Origin: Candidatus Aerophobota bacterium
Lineage (GTDB): Bacteria; Chlamydiota; Chlamydiia; Chlamydiales; Simkaniaceae
Assembly (NCBI GenBank): GCA_002401865.1
Contig: NVUK01000012.1
Coordinates: 1 to 36,003 of the forward strand
Reading direction: 5' to 3'
Length of the DNA: 36,003 nt
Positions 15,646 to 23,579 of the stretch are shown here, in pieces (the first letter of the stretch is position 1; each line of letters begins with the position of its first letter). The translations under genes were made by a program, and so were the position numbers. The notes below the pieces were generated by a model that was not told the origin of the DNA, did no database searches, and was given only the letters and a program-made list of their open reading frames with translations.

Positions 15646-16977
15646 TTAAAGAGCTCTTTTTATGGCAATAATAGCGCCAGTAGAGCCACTTTGTAAAATT
15701 GACATGGCTTTTTGTGCCACATTTTCAGGACTAAGTAAAAGGGAAGGGTCTTCTCCAGGAAAGTTTTTTTTGCGCATCTCTGTATTTGTTCTGTAGGGAA
15801 CTAGGGCATTAATATAGTAGTGAGGAAGTTCTAAAGCGAGTCCCTGGGTGAAATTAACAATGGCAGCTTTAGAAGCGGAGTATAGAGCATAATGCTTTCT
15901 ACCTGTATAAAATGCTGAAGAGGCAAAATTTAGAATATGTGCACCTTTTTTTAACTTAATACAGCGTACAGCAAAGAGATTACTAATGAAATTGGTGTCC
16001 ACAGCGTGCTTAATATCTTTAGATGAGTAGCTAAGAAAAGGGGATATTTTCAAGCTCCCAACAGCATGAATAAGGCCATCAATAGGTCCATAGGTATTAA
16101 AAATAGAGTCAAAGGCGCGTTGTGTGGATGAAAAATCATTTAAATCACAAGGATACTCCCTAGAAGAGGTGGAAATGCTAATGCCTTTAGCCCCATGCGC
16201 ATCTAATTCCTTAATAATAGCAGCGCCAATACCCCCTGTTCCCCCAGTAATGGCAAAAACTTTCCCTTTTAAGCTGACATGGTTGGCTAAATTTTTACAA
16301 ACTTGAGGTTTTGGCTCTCTTAGCAGGTGCTCTGCTATGGTCATATCTAAATCGTATGTAATTTTTATGTTTTTTTCATCACCTTGTACGATGAAGGGCT
16401 TAATATTAGAGTTGTTCATCACTAGCTGGCAATCATCCGTGGCATCTGTTTTTTGCGTGTTGTCATGGGCTTGTTTGATGAGGTGTAAATGAAAAGATTG
16501 AGGTGTTTGACCGCGCATAAGAGTCTCTCTTGGAGGAACGGCATGCATGGTACGTCTGTCTGGTGTGACAATAATAGTATCGGCTGAAGGTATACAGGTA
16601 TTAATCGCTGGGTGATTTTTTAGCATGTTAATATGCTCAGCTATAATCTCTTTAGAAATAAAAGGTCTAGCGGCATCGTGAATAATAACTGCTCCACTTG
16701 CGCCGTTTAAAGCGTTTAAGCCCGCTTTTGAAGAGAGCTGTCTGGTATTTCCAGCTGTCGCAAAACGGATTCTAGGATCGCTATTTTCATTTTCGATCAT
16801 GGGAATAAATTGCGCGTGCGTGACAATAACTAAGGTTTGAATGTTTGAAAAGGTAATAAAGGTATCGAGGCAGTGCTGGTAGACGCGTTTACCTACTAGC
16901 TGTTGAAATTGCTTAGGCAGAGAGCTTTTGAATCGGGAGGATTTTCCTCCCATTAGCAAAATTACGTGAATGTTCAT
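15646..16977 (-). CDS. fused IspD-like cytidylyltransferase and short-chain dehydrogenase
   Basis: A two-domain protein of 443 residues. The N-terminal part (1-220) is an IspD/TarI-type CTP-dependent cytidylyltransferase with LMGGKSSRF (8-16), K22 in PKQF, DAARP (101-105), QTPQSF (157-162) and NIKIT (203-207). The C-terminal part (236-443) is a classical SDR with GGTGGIG (245-251), N329, S353/S354 and Y366-x3-K370, so its catalytic set is complete. Known proteins with this order are Haemophilus Acs1/Bcs1, which reduces ribulose 5-phosphate and makes CDP-ribitol. Mammalian ISPD/CRPPA also has a C-terminal SDR-like part. It may therefore make a CDP-polyol; alternatively the first domain is the MEP-pathway IspD. 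Its ATG overlaps the mcsB stop codon (ATGA). Confidence 0.82.
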   Translation of the reverse strand: MNIHVILLMGGKSSRFKSSLPKQFQQLVGKRVYQHCLDTFITFSNIQTLVIVTHAQFIPMIENENSDPRIRFATAGNTRQLSSKAGLNALNGASGAVIIHDAARPFISKEIIAEHINMLKNHPAINTCIPSADTIIVTPDRRTMHAVPPRETLMRGQTPQSFHLHLIKQAHDNTQKTDATDDCQLVMNNSNIKPFIVQGDEKNIKITYDLDMTIAEHLLREPKPQVCKNLANHVSLKGKVFAITGGTGGIGAAIIKELDAHGAKGISISTSSREYPCDLNDFSSTQRAFDSIFNTYGPIDGLIHAVGSLKISPFLSYSSKDIKHAVDTNFISNLFAVRCIKLKKGAHILNFASSAFYTGRKHYALYSASKAAIVNFTQGLALELPHYYINALVPYRTNTEMRKKNFPGEDPSLLLSPENVAQKAMSILQSGSTGAIIAIKRAL

Positions 16978-18029
16978 AGCTTTTCTAAAACAACGGACTG
17001 AATTTTTTCTTTAATGAGCCGCGCTCGTTCAAGGCCAAGCTCATCCTGATCCAAAACTCTATTATGCTCGTTTTGGATATGGCCGCGCCTTAATTTAAGT
17101 AGAAGTTCATTAACTTCACTATCCTCAATACGCTGTACCCAGCTTAAATCAATGCCTACTTTTAGCAAACTTAAAAGGTTAAATGCTTCAACTACAGAAA
17201 AAAGAGTGCCATGTTTTAAAGCGCCAAAAGCTTTTGCTACTTCATGGTACCAGTGGTGATGCAAAGCTTCATTTCTTCGCATTTTCTGTTCTTGCTCAAC
17301 AAGCTTTAATGCCTTGTCTTGCACCTTTTTAAGTAACGTTTCCTCATCAACACCTAAACAAATTTTATTTTTGATGATGGCAAAATCACCCACAAAGCCA
17401 TTGGCCCCATTGAGTCCTACCATGTCAATAATACGTCCCATCGATTCTCTAATTTGCTCGTAAGAAGAGCTTTTTAAAAGAAAAGGCAGATGTAAATAAA
17501 CTTCAATAACCAGTCCTGTACCACAATAATTAGTACTCGGGGTTAAATAACCATATTTTTCACTCAACGCTAGCGGGATTTTTTCTGCAATTTTCATCGA
17601 AAGATCACATAAGCTTTTTATTTCATATGGCTTAAACGGATTTTTTTGCAATTGCTGCACCGTGATATGGTCTTCATTATTAATATGTGTGATGGTTTGT
17701 CTGTTTTGACTCTCAAAATAGAACGACTCTTTTCCTGGCTTTTTGAGAGAGGAAAGAGAGAAATAATATTCGAGTAAAGCTTGTGCGTGAATAGAACTAA
17801 TCTCACTGGTTTTTAAAAAGTTATGAAATATATGTGGGGATATTGAAGGGAGAGTTTTTTTCAAGATTAGTTCAAGTTCTTGAAAATCGCTCTCTTCCAT
17901 TTTTCCCGTAAAAGGGAAAAGACTTAGGTTTCTCCTAAGATATAAATTAGACATGATCCAAATATTTGACAGCGATTTTGTTCTAATAGGGTGATTAGAA
18001 GCGCTGAGATCAAAAATAGAGTTACTCAT
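16974..18029 (-). CDS. mcsB: McsB-like protein arginine kinase homologue, active site apparently altered
   Basis: A 351-residue member of the ATP:guanido phosphotransferase family, which in Bacillus phosphorylates protein arginines with McsA as partner. The family fold is supported by RRNLSLFPF (32-40), NNEDHITVQ (117-125), CGTGLVIEVYLHLP (169-182) and the mcsA neighbour. However, the Arg residues of the Bacillus SRIRLARN motif are replaced (SNLYLRRN, 27-34). The usual SCPTN cysteine position reads S/T here (PSTNYCGTG), and the RGIYGEGSE loop reads VGLNGANGF (204-212). It may be a pseudokinase or have diverged in chemistry. Start ATG 18029 overlaps the mcsA stop codon by eight bases. The pair mcsA-mcsB near frr matches Chlamydia. 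Confidence 0.85.
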   Translation of the reverse strand: MSNSIFDLSASNHPIRTKSLSNIWIMSNLYLRRNLSLFPFTGKMEESDFQELELILKKTLPSISPHIFHNFLKTSEISSIHAQALLEYYFSLSSLKKPGKESFYFESQNRQTITHINNEDHITVQQLQKNPFKPYEIKSLCDLSMKIAEKIPLALSEKYGYLTPSTNYCGTGLVIEVYLHLPFLLKSSSYEQIRESMGRIIDMVGLNGANGFVGDFAIIKNKICLGVDEETLLKKVQDKALKLVEQEQKMRRNEALHHHWYHEVAKAFGALKHGTLFSVVEAFNLLSLLKVGIDLSWVQRIEDSEVNELLLKLRRGHIQNEHNRVLDQDELGLERARLIKEKIQSVVLEKL

Positions 18030-18525
18030 GGGATGATTTATAATACTCCTTTATTTCATCTCGAATAGTAGCAGCACTTTCATAATCCTCATTGCTTAGC
18101 GCTTTATCAAGGTTGTCTCGATAGGTTTTTAGCTTTTTATTTTTTTGTATACACTCTAACGCTTTATTGTTGATAGAGTGAGAAATGTTAGATGGTGTTA
18201 GAGTCTCTCCCTTAGGGACGTAGACCTGGTCACACTCAATAAGTTGTTCAGCGATTTCCTCAGAGAAGGTGGTATAGCACTCTTCACAGCCAAGGAGCTC
18301 TCCCATTAATAAATCTTTGAGAGTCATAGCGCAGCTTCGGCACGTTTTATCAAGGCCCTCAATCATTATGGGGGAGTCCTCATCTTGGAAAGAAGGAACT
18401 TTTTCTGCAAGCCATGGGCACTGTTTACACACCCCCATTTCTTCCAACTTTCCATGGCTAAATGATTTAAAGGTGATTTCCACCTTTTTTGTGCAGTTAA
18501 TGCAACAAAGTGGTTTTTCAGACAT
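18022..18525 (-). CDS. mcsA: McsA-like zinc-binding protein with UVR domain
   Basis: A 167-residue adaptor expected to activate McsB. The N-terminal half has four Cys pairs suited to bind zinc: C8/C11, C33/C36, C62/C65 and C80/C83. The C-terminal 35 residues form a UVR (UvrB/C-like) helical hairpin with NLDKALSNEDYESAATIRDEI. The full zinc-binding set is kept even though the partner kinase looks altered. It is the first gene of the minus-strand set mcsA-mcsB-cytidylyltransferase/SDR, with overlapping ends, so the three are probably translated together. The ribosome-binding site before ATG 18525 is weak. Confidence 0.9.
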   Translation of the reverse strand: MSEKPLCCINCTKKVEITFKSFSHGKLEEMGVCKQCPWLAEKVPSFQDEDSPIMIEGLDKTCRSCAMTLKDLLMGELLGCEECYTTFSEEIAEQLIECDQVYVPKGETLTPSNISHSINNKALECIQKNKKLKTYRDNLDKALSNEDYESAATIRDEIKEYYKSSHE

Positions 18526-18684
18526 GGGTTAAAACTCTTTAAAATGGTTTTTCATACGTAGAATTGCAATTTTTAATTAGCATACTAGCTTTTATTGAAA
18601 AAAAAGTAAAAAAAAATCTTTTCATTGTGGGTTTTATTATGCTAAATGGAAAGTAGGGCAAGAAAAAAGGAAGGGAGAAGAGAG

Positions 18685-19308
18685 ATGAATAAATGGGTAG
18701 TTGCACTACTGGTAGTGACGGCTGGAGCGTGTGGATATGCTGAGGACAGCTCTAATGTTTCACGCTGTGATAATAATTATTCTAGCAACAATTCTCAAGG
18801 CTATGGCTATGGATATGAGAGAAGATCAGAGCAAGATCAAGGCTCTAATCAAAGATCTCCTTCTCCATATTCTAGTAAAAAGAGAACTCCTAGCTATAAC
18901 AGTCCGCACCAAAATAGTGGGCATTTAACAGCGCAAGAAGCAAAATTTGCTAATTGGCTTTCTCCTTTACATAGGCGTGTTTTTACAGAGATGTTCACTC
19001 CTATGATGCGCTCTTCTGCGATGCAACTCGCTTCTTTTCGTTTTTATGACATGGAAGGTCCCGCTGGATCTATTTCTCCTGATCAATCAGTTGAGCTTGT
19101 TATGAGTAAATCAAGAAGACCGATAGAGCGCAATAGACCCTCGCCTAAAAGTCCTTATCAAGGGCAAGAGGCGTATAGATCTTATGCACCTACGCAAAGA
19201 GAAGGGGGGCGCCGCTCCTATTCCAATCCTAATGCTAGATCTAATAAAGAAGAAAATAGCGATCGCTCACATGGACAGACACGCGTTTCTCCTTATAGCA
19301 ATAATTAA
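18685..19308 (+). CDS. exported low-complexity protein, Ser/Asn/Tyr/Arg-rich
   Basis: I do not recognise this 207-residue protein. A signal peptide (MNKWVVALLVVTAGACGYAE) is followed by a Ser/Asn/Gly/Tyr-rich stretch with YGYGYE (about 37-42) and many Arg and Lys. A short globular-looking part lies at about 80-140, containing AKFANWLSPLHRRVFTEMF. A second disordered, Arg/Ser/Pro/Asn-rich tail runs to the end. The cysteine at the signal-peptide end is not in a good lipobox context. ATG 18685 is preferred over an upstream ATG at 18646 because GGGAGAAGAG precedes it and the signal peptide then starts correctly. It stands alone, divergent from mcsA and convergent with the CPBP gene. Confidence 0.7.
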   Translation: MNKWVVALLVVTAGACGYAEDSSNVSRCDNNYSSNNSQGYGYGYERRSEQDQGSNQRSPSPYSSKKRTPSYNSPHQNSGHLTAQEAKFANWLSPLHRRVFTEMFTPMMRSSAMQLASFRFYDMEGPAGSISPDQSVELVMSKSRRPIERNRPSPKSPYQGQEAYRSYAPTQREGGRRSYSNPNARSNKEENSDRSHGQTRVSPYSNN

Positions 19309-19332
19309 AGAAAGATCAGTCTCCGCCTCGTT

Positions 19333-20205
19333 TTAAGTGAAAAGGAAAAAATGGATAACATTTAAAACGAAATGGGAGAAAATGACACTTTCTATAGAGG
19401 ATGTAATATAGTATAAAACTCCGATCATTAGTGAAGTGGAAAATCCTAAAGCTAGTAAATGCCAATCACTTATGAAGGAAAGCTGTATGAAAGAAAAAAT
19501 CACTGATGAAAATATAATAGCGCTAAATTTAAGCGCGGGTTTGTGAAAAAACAGGGCAAATTGTCTTTGAAGAAAGCCTCTAAAAAAAGCTTCTTGTGGA
19601 ATTACCACGAGAAAAAAATTCGCAAAAAGAAAGGAGAAAGCGAACGAGGAGGTGTGAGGTTTCCAAGACAAGAGGTGAGCAAACGTTCCTGCTGAGAAAA
19701 AAACAAGGATAATTAAAACTGTAATAAGAGCTGTTTTTTTCCAAACAAGGTTCCATGTAAAACGGTTTCTACTTAAAGGTATGCACAGAGCCAGCGGCAA
19801 AAGGCCCACCACGGCTTCATTGATGGAAAGAGTGAGGCTCAAGGGAGGAGTGTTTTTGCTTAGCTGCACGCTTGTGATGGTATGTAGCAATTTATCCGGT
19901 GGAAAAATACCGAATATAATGCCTAGGGATAAAAGAGTGGCGAGAGTAAAGAGTCCTGCTGTTAAAAGCTTTGGGCGCTGTTTATTGAGAAGGTAAAAAA
20001 GCAAAATTAGCACGCAGAAGCAGATCAATCTACCCACCGTAAGAGTTTCGGTCATAAACGCTAAGGAAAAGGCGCCAGCCAGGCATAGGAAAAAGATGTA
20101 GCGCGTTTTAAACAGCCACAAACTCAGCGTAGCTATAGCGATAAAAATGAAAATACAAACAACATAAGGGTCTGTCATTAATAGGTGGTAGAGTATAGAG
20201 TTCAT
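19333..20205 (-). CDS. CPBP-family (CAAX-protease-like) polytopic membrane protein
   Basis: A 290-residue integral membrane protein with about eight hydrophobic segments. The C-terminal half carries the CPBP/Rce1-type motifs: QEAFFRG (204-210) in place of EExxxR, FSFIQ (237-241) in place of FxxxH, and HFVLN (278-282), matching the HxxxN motif. The first Glu of motif 1 and the His of motif 2 are both Gln here, so peptidase activity is doubtful. Bacterial members include intramembrane proteases and non-catalytic immunity or transport-linked proteins; the role here is unknown. It converges with the low-complexity gene, 24 bases away, and is divergent from pgeF. Confidence 0.75.
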   Translation of the reverse strand: MNSILYHLLMTDPYVVCIFIFIAIATLSLWLFKTRYIFFLCLAGAFSLAFMTETLTVGRLICFCVLILLFYLLNKQRPKLLTAGLFTLATLLSLGIIFGIFPPDKLLHTITSVQLSKNTPPLSLTLSINEAVVGLLPLALCIPLSRNRFTWNLVWKKTALITVLIILVFFSAGTFAHLLSWKPHTSSFAFSFLFANFFLVVIPQEAFFRGFLQRQFALFFHKPALKFSAIIFSSVIFSFIQLSFISDWHLLALGFSTSLMIGVLYYITSSIESVIFSHFVLNVIHFFLFT

Positions 20206-20293
20206 GCTATAAAAGATTTGGGTTAGTAGTTTTTATTTGGACCTTAGCGGTTGATTATAAAAAACACAAGAGCCTACGAGGATTGTCTGCTTT

Positions 20294-21025
20294 ATGCTTT
20301 ACAAGGAAAAAAAACAGGTCAGCTTTTTCCAATCGGAGCTTTTACTCAGTGCCGGTATTTCTAACCACGGTTTTTTTACGAAGGGTTTGTTAAATATGAG
20401 CTTTGATGAGCAGACCATTGAGCAGTCCTTAAGCTATGTTTTAGAAAGTTTTCCTTTAAAATCAATGACTTATATGCACCAAGTACACGCTACAGATATG
20501 GTTTTAGTTAACCATTTTCCTGTAAAAAAGAGATGGCAATGCGTGCGAGCTGTGGATGGTTTAATGACGCAAGAGAGAGGGCAAGGACTACTTGTCAAAC
20601 ATGCCGATTGCCAGGCAGCGCTAATTTTTGATCCTAAACACCGGGTGGTAGCAGCTTTGCATGTAGGTTGGAGAGGAGCCGTAGCGGATTTTTTTATGCA
20701 CGCGTTCCGAGTTCTATATCATCAATTCTCTACTGAGGCAAAGGATTGCCTTGTGGCGATTTCTCCATCTCTAGGTCCCGAAGCGGCTGAATTTAAAGGA
20801 TATCAAGACTATTTCCCTCCATTTTTTACTAAGGCTTTAGTGAAAGAAAATCATTTTGATCTGTGGCATCTTTCTTTTTTACAACTACAGAGTATAGGGG
20901 TAAAGTCTGCCCATATTGATATTGCTAAAATCTGTACTTATGCCAATGCTCAATTATGTCACTCTTACCGTAACTCAAATGAAAAAAATCATTATAAACG
21001 GGGCGGTTCTTTCATCTCTTTGTAG
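20294..21025 (+). CDS. pgeF: PgeF/YfiH-family laccase-domain protein
   Basis: A 243-residue member of the DUF152/YfiH family. E. coli YfiH (PgeF) removes wrongly inserted L-Ser from UDP-MurNAc during peptidoglycan precursor synthesis, and related proteins act as purine nucleoside phosphorylases. The metal site residues are present: MHQVHATD (H62, H65), KHADCQAAL (C106) and ALHVGWRGA (H123). The C-terminus RGGSFISL is typical. Start ATG 20294 lacks a strong ribosome-binding site. It lies 77 bases before rfbC on the same strand and could share its transcript. Confidence 0.9.
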   Translation: MLYKEKKQVSFFQSELLLSAGISNHGFFTKGLLNMSFDEQTIEQSLSYVLESFPLKSMTYMHQVHATDMVLVNHFPVKKRWQCVRAVDGLMTQERGQGLLVKHADCQAALIFDPKHRVVAALHVGWRGAVADFFMHAFRVLYHQFSTEAKDCLVAISPSLGPEAAEFKGYQDYFPPFFTKALVKENHFDLWHLSFLQLQSIGVKSAHIDIAKICTYANAQLCHSYRNSNEKNHYKRGGSFISL

Positions 21026-21102
21026 CCGACTAATAATTGAAAATTAGTAGAGTGTTGATATATGGTGAAAGAGCGAATTTAACTGGGTTAAAGAGAGGTA
21101 GA

Positions 21103-21648
21103 ATGAAGCAGGAAACACAGGTAGCCATAACTAGAGTACCTATACTTTTAAAGCTTAAAAAGTATGCAGATAATAGAGGGTTTTTTGTAGAAACTTTTTC
21201 TAAAGAGCTGCAAAAGCAATTAGATCTTTCCTCAAGTCATTTTGTTCAAGACAATCACTCCTATTCTAAAAAAGGAGTGCTTCGCGGCATGCATTATCAA
21301 ACAAGTCCTGGTCAAGATAAGCTGGTGTATACACTAGAGGGGGAGATTTATGATGTAGTGGTGGATATTCGTGCAGATAGTCCAAATTTTGGAAAGTGGC
21401 AAGGATTTCACTTAGATTCAAAGCGTGGAGATATTCTCTTTGTTCCTCATGGGTTTGCTCACGGCTTTTTAGTTTTATCTGGGCATGCACATGTTACGTA
21501 TAAGGTGAGTAGTTTTTACTCTGCAAGTGGAGAGAAGAGTTTTGATCCACTTGACAAAACAGTAAATATTGATTGGCCTTTAAAAGAAGTACTTTTATCT
21601 GAGAGAGATCAGCAGGCGCCATCATGGCACCAAGCAGAAAAATTGTAG
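21103..21648 (+). CDS. rfbC: dTDP-4-dehydrorhamnose 3,5-epimerase
   Basis: RmlC-type cupin enzyme of the dTDP-L-rhamnose pathway. Conserved blocks are DNRGFFVETFS near the start, FVQDNHSYSKKGVLRGMHYQ with the catalytic His, VVVDIRADSPNFGKW and FVPHGFAHGFLVLS. The frame is open from a TTG at 21037, but ATG 21103 has AGAGAGG before it and gives 181 residues, the normal family length. rfbD follows 11 bases after the stop. The pathway's first enzyme, RmlA, is not in the window. Confidence 0.94.
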   Translation: MKQETQVAITRVPILLKLKKYADNRGFFVETFSKELQKQLDLSSSHFVQDNHSYSKKGVLRGMHYQTSPGQDKLVYTLEGEIYDVVVDIRADSPNFGKWQGFHLDSKRGDILFVPHGFAHGFLVLSGHAHVTYKVSSFYSASGEKSFDPLDKTVNIDWPLKEVLLSERDQQAPSWHQAEKL

Positions 21649-21659
21649 AGGAAGAATGC

Positions 21660-22529
21660 ATGGATAGCAGTAAAATAGTATGGGTTGTTGGCAAACATGG
21701 AATGCTTGCGCGCGCTTTTGCTCAGTTTTTTCAAGAGAAAGATATAAAATTTATCGCTACAGGTAAAGATGAGGTGGATATTACCTGCAGCGCACGTGTG
21801 GAAAAGTTTCTAAACGTTAATCCAGTAGGCTTGGTGATAAATTGTGCAGCTTACACGCATGTGGACGGTGCGGAAAAAGAGAGGGCGAAAGCTAAATGTT
21901 TAAATAGCGATGCTCCTACTAATTTATCTAAGATTTTGAAAAAAAGAGGAATAAATTTCATTCACTTTTCTACAGATTTTGTTTTTAACGGCTTTAAAGA
22001 GGGCGGTTTTACGGAAGAGGATGAAACGCGCGCCCAAGGAGAGTATGGGAAAACAAAATTGCAAGGAGACTTTGGCGTTTTACGCGAGAATCCGGAAGCG
22101 TTAATTGTAAGAGTTTCTTGGCTCTATGGGCCAGGAGAAAACCATTTTGTGGGTAAAATTTTAAAAAAACTTCAAAATGGAGAAAACCTTACGGTTGTGG
22201 ATGATCACCAAGGCTCTTTAACTCTTGCCTCAGATGTTGTTCAGGCGGTATGGAAAATACAAGAGCAAAAGGGAATTATACATTTTTCCGGTAGAGGTGT
22301 TTCATCGTGGTATGATGTAGCGCGCTTTATTGCGAGTAAAACGTATCCTGAATTAATAGAGAGGGTTAAGCCTATTAAGTATGCTTCATTGGGAATCTTG
22401 ACTCCAAGGCCTTTTTTTTCTTATTTAAACTGTAGTAAATATGAAAAAATATCGGGTGAAAAAATTGCTTCATGGCAAGACACTTTATCCAAATTTTTAG
22501 AGGAGAGACCAAGGTGCGTACAACGTTAA
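21660..22529 (+). CDS. rfbD: dTDP-4-dehydrorhamnose reductase
   Basis: RmlD-type NAD(P)H-dependent reductase, the last step to dTDP-L-rhamnose. It is 289 residues long. The Rossmann motif is VVGKHGMLARAF, in place of the common GxxGQLG. Other markers are NCAAYTHVDGAE, STDFVFNG and the catalytic YGKTKLQGD (Y-x3-K). The variable nucleotide-binding Gly positions are slightly unusual. ATG 21660 follows GAGGAAGA; the longer frame from 21624 would overlap rfbC. rfbB begins inside its last 16 bases. Confidence 0.92.
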   Translation: MDSSKIVWVVGKHGMLARAFAQFFQEKDIKFIATGKDEVDITCSARVEKFLNVNPVGLVINCAAYTHVDGAEKERAKAKCLNSDAPTNLSKILKKRGINFIHFSTDFVFNGFKEGGFTEEDETRAQGEYGKTKLQGDFGVLRENPEALIVRVSWLYGPGENHFVGKILKKLQNGENLTVVDDHQGSLTLASDVVQAVWKIQEQKGIIHFSGRGVSSWYDVARFIASKTYPELIERVKPIKYASLGILTPRPFFSYLNCSKYEKISGEKIASWQDTLSKFLEERPRCVQR

Positions 22530-23572
22530 ATAAAGCAAGTATACTTGTAACAGGTGGAGCAGGCTTTATGGGGTCGGCTTTTGTAGAGCATAAGCTGGCT
22601 CAAAAAGATTTTGAGGGCAAACTCCTTGTTTTGGATCTTTTGGTGCATACATTGTGCGAGGAGAGACTAAAAGCTTTTAATGGCGATGCAAGAGTGCACT
22701 TTTATAAAGGGGATATTGCTGATCATTCTGTATTAAAAGAGATAGAAAAGAAGCATGGATTGGATTATGTCGTCCATTTTGCTGCTGAGACGCATGTAGA
22801 TAAAAGTATTCATGACCCTTTTATATTCGTGAAAACAAATGTTGAAAAAACCACCAGGTTGTTAGACTTTGTAAGACACCTTTCACAGTGTCATTTTCAC
22901 CATATTTCTACAGACGAAGTGTTTGGCTCTATTGATGAGGGATCTTTTTATGAAACGGATGCGTATGCTCCCAATTCTCCTTATTCAGCATCTAAAGCGG
23001 CATCGGATCATATGGTGCGCGCTTTTGGCAAAACTTATGGCCTTTCCTATACAACTAGTCATGCGTGCAATAACTTTGGCCCTCTCCAATATCCAGAAAA
23101 ATTGTTGCCTCTCATGACGATGCACATATTACAAGGCAAACCTCTGCCTATTTATGGCAATGGAAAGCAAACAAGGGAATGGCTTTATGTGGAAGATCAT
23201 AGCAGCGGTATCGATGCTATTTTACAAAAAGGTGTGTGTGGAGAGAGTTATAATGTAGGTTCAGGTGTTGAGATGACTAATTTGACGCTGATTAAAAAAC
23301 TGTTTAAAATTATGAAAAAAGAGGGTCTTACGTGTGAGGATCAAGTGGATCCGTTGATTACGTTTGTGCGTGATAGACCAGGGCATGACTTTCGTTATAG
23401 TTTGAACTGTGATAAACTGCGAAGTCTTGGATGGGCCCCACAATATAGTTTAGAAAAGGGGCTGGATGCTATGTTAAAAAGTTGGCTTACCAGTCAAGGA
23501 TCTTTAGAGAGTTTATCTCGAGATAAGGCGTATATAGCTTGGGTAGAGAAGCAGTACGGCGTTAATTCATAA
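22514..23572 (+). CDS. rfbB: dTDP-glucose 4,6-dehydratase
   Basis: RmlB-type extended SDR of 352 residues, making dTDP-4-keto-6-deoxyglucose. Visible motifs are GGAGFMGSAFVEH (NAD binding), FAAETHVDKSI, STDEVFGS, the catalytic YSASKAASDH (Y-x3-K), NNFGPLQYPEKLLPL and YVEDH. I chose the GTG at 22514, because AGGAGAG lies six bases upstream and the NAD motif then falls at the usual distance from the N-terminus. The overlap with rfbD suggests translational coupling. UDP-sugar dehydratases share this fold, but the rfbC and rfbD neighbours support the dTDP pathway. Confidence 0.93.
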   Translation: MRTTLNKASILVTGGAGFMGSAFVEHKLAQKDFEGKLLVLDLLVHTLCEERLKAFNGDARVHFYKGDIADHSVLKEIEKKHGLDYVVHFAAETHVDKSIHDPFIFVKTNVEKTTRLLDFVRHLSQCHFHHISTDEVFGSIDEGSFYETDAYAPNSPYSASKAASDHMVRAFGKTYGLSYTTSHACNNFGPLQYPEKLLPLMTMHILQGKPLPIYGNGKQTREWLYVEDHSSGIDAILQKGVCGESYNVGSGVEMTNLTLIKKLFKIMKKEGLTCEDQVDPLITFVRDRPGHDFRYSLNCDKLRSLGWAPQYSLEKGLDAMLKSWLTSQGSLESLSRDKAYIAWVEKQYGVNS

Positions 23573-23579
23573 AGAAGGT

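Noticed and set aside
21037-21102. Longer N-terminus of rfbC from TTG 21037
   Set aside because: It would add 22 residues not seen in the family, and a better ribosome-binding site precedes ATG 21103.
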